From NCBI GenBank assembly GCA_964369545.1, contig CAYJFA010000003.1, positions 1-64,000 of the forward strand: a stretch of DNA of 64,000 nucleotides. Direction: 5' to 3'. How positions within the stretch are numbered: the first letter of the stretch is position 1; each line of letters begins with the position of its first letter. Origin of the DNA: BNWE01 sp964369545 (GTDB lineage Bacteria > Pseudomonadota > Alphaproteobacteria > UBA3830). This document shows, in pieces, positions 59,712 through 64,000 of this stretch. Made by a program: the position numbers and the translations under genes. The notes under the pieces were generated by a model that saw only the letters and a program-made list of their open reading frames with translations, was not told the DNA's origin and made no database searches.

Positions 59712-60041
59712 ATGAACAACAAAAGCTGGAACGATACAGCCAAACGAGGCGTGCTTATAACGAAACCATTGTATTTTGCTCAGGTGTAGCTATATATGGC
59801 ATACCTCAATCTTGAGGAGAATCCTTGCTTATTCACTGTTCTCAATAAGGATACATCGGAACTTTACCATGAACTAATAGCCTTTGATGCAGAGTGCGCT
59901 CAACGATATTCCGACCGTGCCGTACAAATCAGCAAAGCCAGCGAGAATAATGAATTGCTTCCTTGTATATCAAGCGATTCATCGTTCTTCAAATGCAAAA
60001 TGTGCGGTTTTAGAAATCAATGCTTCGGACGCGTTAGATGA
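59712..60041 (+). pseudogene. C-terminal piece of a PD-(D/E)XK phage nuclease, amber stop
   Basis: The frame reads SWNDTAKRGVLITKPLYFAQV, then TAG at 59787-59789 where relatives have Gln, then LYMAYLNLEENPCLFTVLNK, ELYHELIAFDAE and the C-terminal Cys cluster CKMCGFRNQC. The pattern (KPxYxxQxQxYM, VNKDTxElYxE, CxxCxxxxxC) is that of YqaJ-like phage nucleases with a C-terminal Fe-S or Zn cluster. The N-terminal catalytic part is missing, so only a fragment is left. It is on the opposite strand to the tail genes. Confidence 0.55.
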
Positions 60042-60360
60042 TGGAATTGATTTGCAAAGTCTCAAGTTTCGAACAATGGATATATAGAGATATGATTTTT
60101 GATAAATTTAGGTATGCTCTTTTTATTGATAATTCAATGTATATTATTATATATATCTATTCTATCTTATCTATCTATATACTATTCTATACTAATAAAT
60201 TACATAATTTCTTCCTATATATACTTTTATTTTTTTTCAAAATTTTGGTTTTTTCAGCTAGAAACCGCTGTATGGTTTCGTACTCAGGTGGTCGTTGATA
60301 TCCACTTTCCAAAACCCGGATATATCAATATTTTGCTCATATTTGAGAGGAATAACATCA
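60042..60360 (+). other. Gap with extreme AT-rich tract before element B primase
   Basis: About 320 bases without a credible gene. From about 60130 to 60240 the sequence consists almost only of A and T with repeated TATCTAT-like units; the rest shows nothing. The bases just before 60361 (TTTGAGAGGAATAACATC) contain the ribosome binding site of the primase gene. Possible promoter and melting region of the element. Confidence 0.45.
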
Positions 60361-62948
60361 TGATGAAATTATTACAAGCCTTGAGAGACCACGGCATAGA
60401 AGCTCAGAAAAACAACATTGCTAAATTGCTAATGTCAGAATGCGTCGCTGGGGACACAATAATCGCTTCTGGGCGAGACGTTTTAACGGTGGGTACGTAT
60501 TCGGAGATTTTGTTGAGAATCTAAGCTTATATGTTTTCGATGAAGACGATTACACTAAGACTGAGCTTCGTGCATTGAGAGCATCTATGGAAAAATTTAG
60601 AAAAGAAGCGGAGGAAGAGCAACGAAAAATCAACGAAGAAGCGTCTGTTAAAGCGATTAAAATCTGGAATCAGGCTATGCCATTATCAGATTGCCTGTAT
60701 CTGAGCAAAAAACAGATTCATTCTCATGACTTAAAAGAAAATAATGGTGAAATGCCCATTCCCGCATACGATAAAAACGGGAAAATGTGGTCATTACAGC
60801 GTATATTTGAGACGCTTGATAAAAACTGCAAGAAAAAATTTGCTAAGCAATTCTTACCTGGTAGCAGGGTGAAAGGCTGCTTCTTTATCATCGGAGAAAT
60901 TGGAAAATCAGATTTAATTTACATTTGCGAAGGCTATGCCACAGGAGCTACGATTTACGAATGCTCGAATGTGCCGGTTATTGTCGCTTTTTCTTGCGGA
61001 AATTTGAAATCGGTTGCTGAAAAGATTCGCTGCAAATACAAAAATGCGAAAATCGTGATATGCGCTGATAACGATCAATTTCACGAAAGCGGAATTAATC
61101 CTGGCTTAAGAAACGCAGAAGAAGCCGCCAAAGCGATAGGAGCATCTGTTGTAAAACCTGAATTTAAGGATCTTTCCAAAAAGCCGAAGGATTTTAACGA
61201 TCTTTTTGTTTACGAAGGTCTTGAAGTTGTAAAAGAAACTTTGCAAAATACTGTAGTTCCCGGGGTTCCGCTTGGCTTTCATATTACTTCCCATGGTCTG
61301 TTTTACAGTGAAAAAGGAAAGGAGTCGAAGCGTATTTCTAGTTACATCAAAGTCCTGACTTTCACGAAAAATGAGAAAAAAATAGCTCGCCTTGTAGAAT
61401 TTAAGGATTACAAGGATCGATTGCTAAAAACTGTTCTTTATCCAAATATGTTCTATAAAGGAGGCGATCAGGTCAGGATACATTTGAATGAGCTAGGATT
61501 CGCCTATTCTTGGAATTCGATCGCAAAAAGCAAGCTTGTCGAGTTTTTATCAGACTGAATTCTTGACAAAGAAGTGATTGTGGCGAATCGCACAGGATTT
61601 TTTGGGAACACTTGTGTTGAAGATGCTTGCGTAGGTGTTGTTTACGTTCGTCCAGATCAAATAATAGGAGAAACATATGAGGAAATTATCCTTGATGAAT
61701 CGATAGACGATAAAGCGTTTAAAACGAAAGATTCTGTAAGCAATTGGCGGAAATATCAAGGCGAATACTGTAAAAACAACTCTCGATTGACATTTGCGGT
61801 AAGTACCGCGTTCTCAAGTATTTTATTAAACGTGTGCGAAGCTCCAAATGTTGGATTTCATTTATGCGGCAAAAGTGCATCTGGAAAGACCACATATTTG
61901 AGCATAGCAGCATCTGTTTTCGGCAGTCCGCAATATGGAGTGTCATGGAAAACTACCGATAATGCCTTTGAAAACACAGATTTCAGAAGAAACGACGCAT
62001 TGTTGATTTTAGATGAATTATCTGAGGCGTCCCCTCTCAAAATTGGTGAAATCGCTTATATGTTGGCTAATGGAAAAGGCAAGGGCCGAATGGATAAAAA
62101 CTGCAGATCGAGAGAGGTATTGGAGTGGAGACTGATTTTTCTGTCTAGCGGAGAGAAAGACCTGTCGGAACATATGGCGGAAGCAAACAAAACATCCAAA
62201 GCCGGACAGAAAGTGCGATTACTGAACATTCCGATAAAAGACAATGAGGACAGTTACGGAATTTTTGAGGATTTACACGGTTTTAAAGACGGTGCGGAAT
62301 TCTCTAAACATTTGACGAAGTGTTCTAAAAAAATACTACGGCGTTGCTTCTGTTGAGTTTACAAAAAATGTAATTGAGAACATTGAAACCATCAAGCATA
62401 AGTACGAAGAAGAATATCGCAAAATGAAGTCTGAGCATTTACCAGACAAGTCTGAGGGTCAAGACTTACGAGCTTTTGAAAGATTTATGTTCGTTGGATT
62501 TGCCGGTGAATTAGCAACAAAATACGGAATTACAGGGTGGAAAGAAGGTGCTTTATACCATGCCGCACTGAAATGTTTTCACGCGTGGCTGGAAGAAAAA
62601 GGCGGAGTTGGTGACGATGAAAACAAACAAATACTAGAACAAGCGAAGGGATTTTTCGAATTGCACGGATGCAGTCGTTTTTATGAGCTAAACGGACTTG
62701 AAGGTCAAAAGGTCATAAATAATATGGCTGGTTCCAAAGATTCGCATCAAGATGCCGTGATGTTTTACGTTTCTCCCTCTGCATTTCAAAATGAAATCTG
62801 CAAAGGATTCAACAGAAAAACTGTTATCGAGCTACTAATAAAAAACGGATTTCTTCTGCAAGATCACAATGGAGAATATCGCCAGCAAAAATGGGCTCCG
62901 CATGGCAACAAGAAAGTCTATGTGGTTTCAGGAAAAATATTGCTGTAA
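60361..62948 (+). pseudogene. Toprim-DUF927 primase/helicase, three breaks
   Basis: One gene of about 860 codons starting MKLLQALRDHGIEAQKNN. A shift near 60475 (SGR to RFNGGYVFGDF) is followed by the Toprim domain (LIYICEGYATGATIYE, KIVICADND, KDFNDL). An in-frame TGA lies at 61556-61558; the same frame continues ILDKEVIVANRTGFFG into the DUF927 ATPase (Walker A CGKSASGKTT, ILDELSEA). The A7 run at 62327-62333 shifts frame; the C-terminus KSEHLPDKSEGQDLRAFERF to KVYVVSGKILL follows. Such proteins prime and unwind element DNA. Confidence 0.85.
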
Positions 62949-62965
62949 TTCGCAGAGGAAAAATA

Positions 62966-63163
62966 ATGACTAAAACACCTAACCCAAAACCGAAGAATAC
63001 GTATACCGCCGACTCCAAGCCTACTCAGTTGGCAAAATTGATATATCGAGGCATAGTTCGTTATATAAAAGCCAAAAACACTCAAAACAGAGAAGAAAAA
63101 CATAGAAAAAGGCTTGACTTCACTGGCGAACGGAGAGTTAATAGACGAACAAACATTGACTAA
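62966..63163 (+). CDS. Small conserved element protein, 65 aa (copy in element B)
   Basis: From ATG at 62966 (AGAGGAAAAATA ahead). Basic product with DSKPTQLAKLIYRGIVRYIK followed by AKNTQNREEKHRKR. It is the paralogue of the 66-residue protein of element A (26373-26573). Its open frame is intact in both elements although most neighbours are broken. No known family. The stop is directly followed by the DUF2924 gene, suggesting coupling. Confidence 0.6.
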   Translation: MTKTPNPKPKNTYTADSKPTQLAKLIYRGIVRYIKAKNTQNREEKHRKRLDFTGERRVNRRTNID

Positions 63164-63175
63164 GTGGAGAAGATT

Positions 63176-63597
63176 GTGGCGAAGGATTTTAGGGTGCTAA
63201 AGCAGATTATAGATCTGGAAAGCAACTCTGTAGCAGAGATTACGAAACTATGGAGTACATTTTATGACTATGAGCCAATGTCTTACGGCAAATCGTATAT
63301 GATTTCAAAAATCGCCTACAAGATACAGGAATTGGCTTACGGAGGGCTTTCGATAGAAACCAGAAAACGTATTGATCAGATGGCAGCTAACATCAATGGC
63401 AGCGTTGTGAAAAAGAAATACAAGCCGCTGATTGGCTCGAAAATCATCCAGGAATATCGCGATAAAACTCATGAAATTCAGGTGGTAGAAGGCGGATTCG
63501 CATTGAAGGCGAAGTATTTAGGTCACTATCTGCTGTGGCTCAGCGTATCACCGGCACGAAATGGAATGGCTTAGTTTTTTTTGGAATTAAGGGATAA
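63176..63597 (+). pseudogene. DUF2924 protein, C-terminal frameshift
   Basis: GTG at 63176, preceded by GTGGAGAAGATT, is the likely start (an upstream GTG at 63164 is in frame). The protein runs from AKDFRVLKQIIDLESNSVAE through KIAYKIQELAYGGL and KKYKPLIGSKIIQEYRD to EIQVVEGGFALK; after a one-base shift near 63510 it continues GEVFRSLSAVAQRITGTKWN and FFGIKG to a stop at 63597. This restores a full DUF2924 protein. Confidence 0.85.
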
Positions 63598-63608
63598 GGA
63601 GCTGAAAT

Positions 63609-64000
63609 ATGAACACGAACATAAGCAACAATAACACAATCAGATGCGTCATATATATTCGCAAATCAAGTTAAGAAGGTCTGGAGCAAGATTTTAATAG
63701 CTTGGATGCTCAGCGTATCTCTGCTGAAAAGTACATCCAAAGCCAAGAAGGTAAAGGCTGGATAGTTATTACGAAGCATTATGATGATGGTGGATTTTCT
63801 GGAGGCAATATCAATAGACCAGCGCTTCAAGAGCTTCTAAACGACATCGAGCGCAATCAGATAGATTGTGTTGTTACCTACAAACTGGATCGATTATCGC
63901 GCTCACTTCTTGATTTCGCGAGTATTATGAACACATTCGATGGCAATGACGTAATATTTGACACGGTCACAGAGTCGTTTAGCTCAGCGAGTTTTTCGGG
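63609..64000 (+). pseudogene. Large serine recombinase, early TAA, cut by window end
   Basis: ATG at 63609 follows TAAGGAGCTGAAAT, a strong site. The frame reads IRCVIYIRKSS with the catalytic Ser, then TAA at 63672-63674 where relatives have Glu, then EGLEQDFNSLDAQRISAE, YDDGGFSGGNINRPAL and TYKLDRLSRSLLDF to the end of the window. The N-terminal domain is otherwise canonical, so a single GAA-to-TAA change seems to be the only damage visible here. Confidence 0.88.

Larger units (their letters stand above)
60361..64000 (+). mobile_element. Decaying integrative element B (Toprim-DUF927, DUF2924, serine recombinase)
   Basis: Plus-strand block with higher GC than the NRPS operon: Toprim-DUF927 primase/helicase, a 65-aa small protein, DUF2924 and a large serine recombinase that leaves the window. 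It parallels element A but in opposite orientation, with a DUF927 helicase instead of RepA and without the ParB-like HTH gene. Three of four genes have stops or frameshifts. Boundaries were not found. Confidence 0.75.

Noticed and set aside
60038..60524. Frames of 86 and 141 codons in the AT-rich tract
   Set aside because: Product is low-complexity Ile/Tyr/Ser and the longer one overlaps the primase start; composition alone explains them.
1..64000. CRISPR array or rRNA operon
   Set aside because: No regularly spaced direct repeats and no rRNA-like segments were seen.

Overview
The window is AT-rich DNA from an alphaproteobacterium, most likely a host-associated (intracellular) member of the Holosporales/Rickettsiales type. 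The evidence is gene order and content: engB next to yidC, the DUF2066-pgsA-perM-hdaA string, mlaEF, a TIGR01459-type HAD protein beside ettA, DUF2924/serine-recombinase elements, and many decaying genes. The lineage is an inference from synteny and composition; no 16S gene is present.

Layout. 0.2-21 kb is a mostly intact housekeeping backbone: mgtE, tRNA-Ala, rpsU, tadA, mlaFE, two TupA-like ATP-grasp paralogues, tRNA-Ser(GCT), an MFS carrier, engB-yidC, a thiolase, holC-ndk, DUF2066-pgsA-perM-hdaA, a HAD phosphatase, ettA and tRNA-Ser(CGA). 21.5-23.3 kb holds two secreted proteins, one with a nitrilase-like Glu-Lys-Cys arrangement. 23.5-28.9 kb (minus strand) is a decaying mobile element (A): primase/Toprim piece, RepA-like helicase, small proteins, a parS-like palindrome, DUF2924, a ParB-like HTH protein and a serine recombinase. 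29-31.5 kb returns to backbone genes (nitroreductase, BI-1 protein, DUF488, Hsp20). 31.5-33.7 kb contains repeats, a Cys-rich repeat pseudogene and an IS200-type transposase remnant.

33.8-54.0 kb is the most striking part: a tightly overlapping operon encoding an SHMT-like PLP enzyme, a RidA protein, two giant non-ribosomal peptide synthetases (A-T-C-A-T-E and C-A-T-E-C-A-T-TE), a D-2-hydroxyacid dehydrogenase, LeuC, LeuD and a membrane protein, followed on the other strand by an Sfp-type phosphopantetheinyl transferase. Hand-read A-domain pockets give hydrophobic residue - Thr (epimerised) - Ser (epimerised) - a final unit whose A domain lacks the amino-binding Asp235. Both NRPS genes, the dehydrogenase and the PPTase each carry at least one stop or frameshift, so the pathway seems recently inactivated or dependent on recoding.

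55-60 kb carries a frameshifted peptidoglycan-binding/DUF1906 protein and a P2-like phage remnant (gpX, gpD, GH108 endolysin, holin-like protein). 60.4-64 kb is a second mobile element (B) in opposite orientation, with a Toprim-DUF927 primase/helicase, a small protein paralogous to one in element A, DUF2924 and a serine recombinase that runs off the window. Housekeeping genes are intact while almost every accessory gene is broken, which argues for real decay rather than poor sequence.
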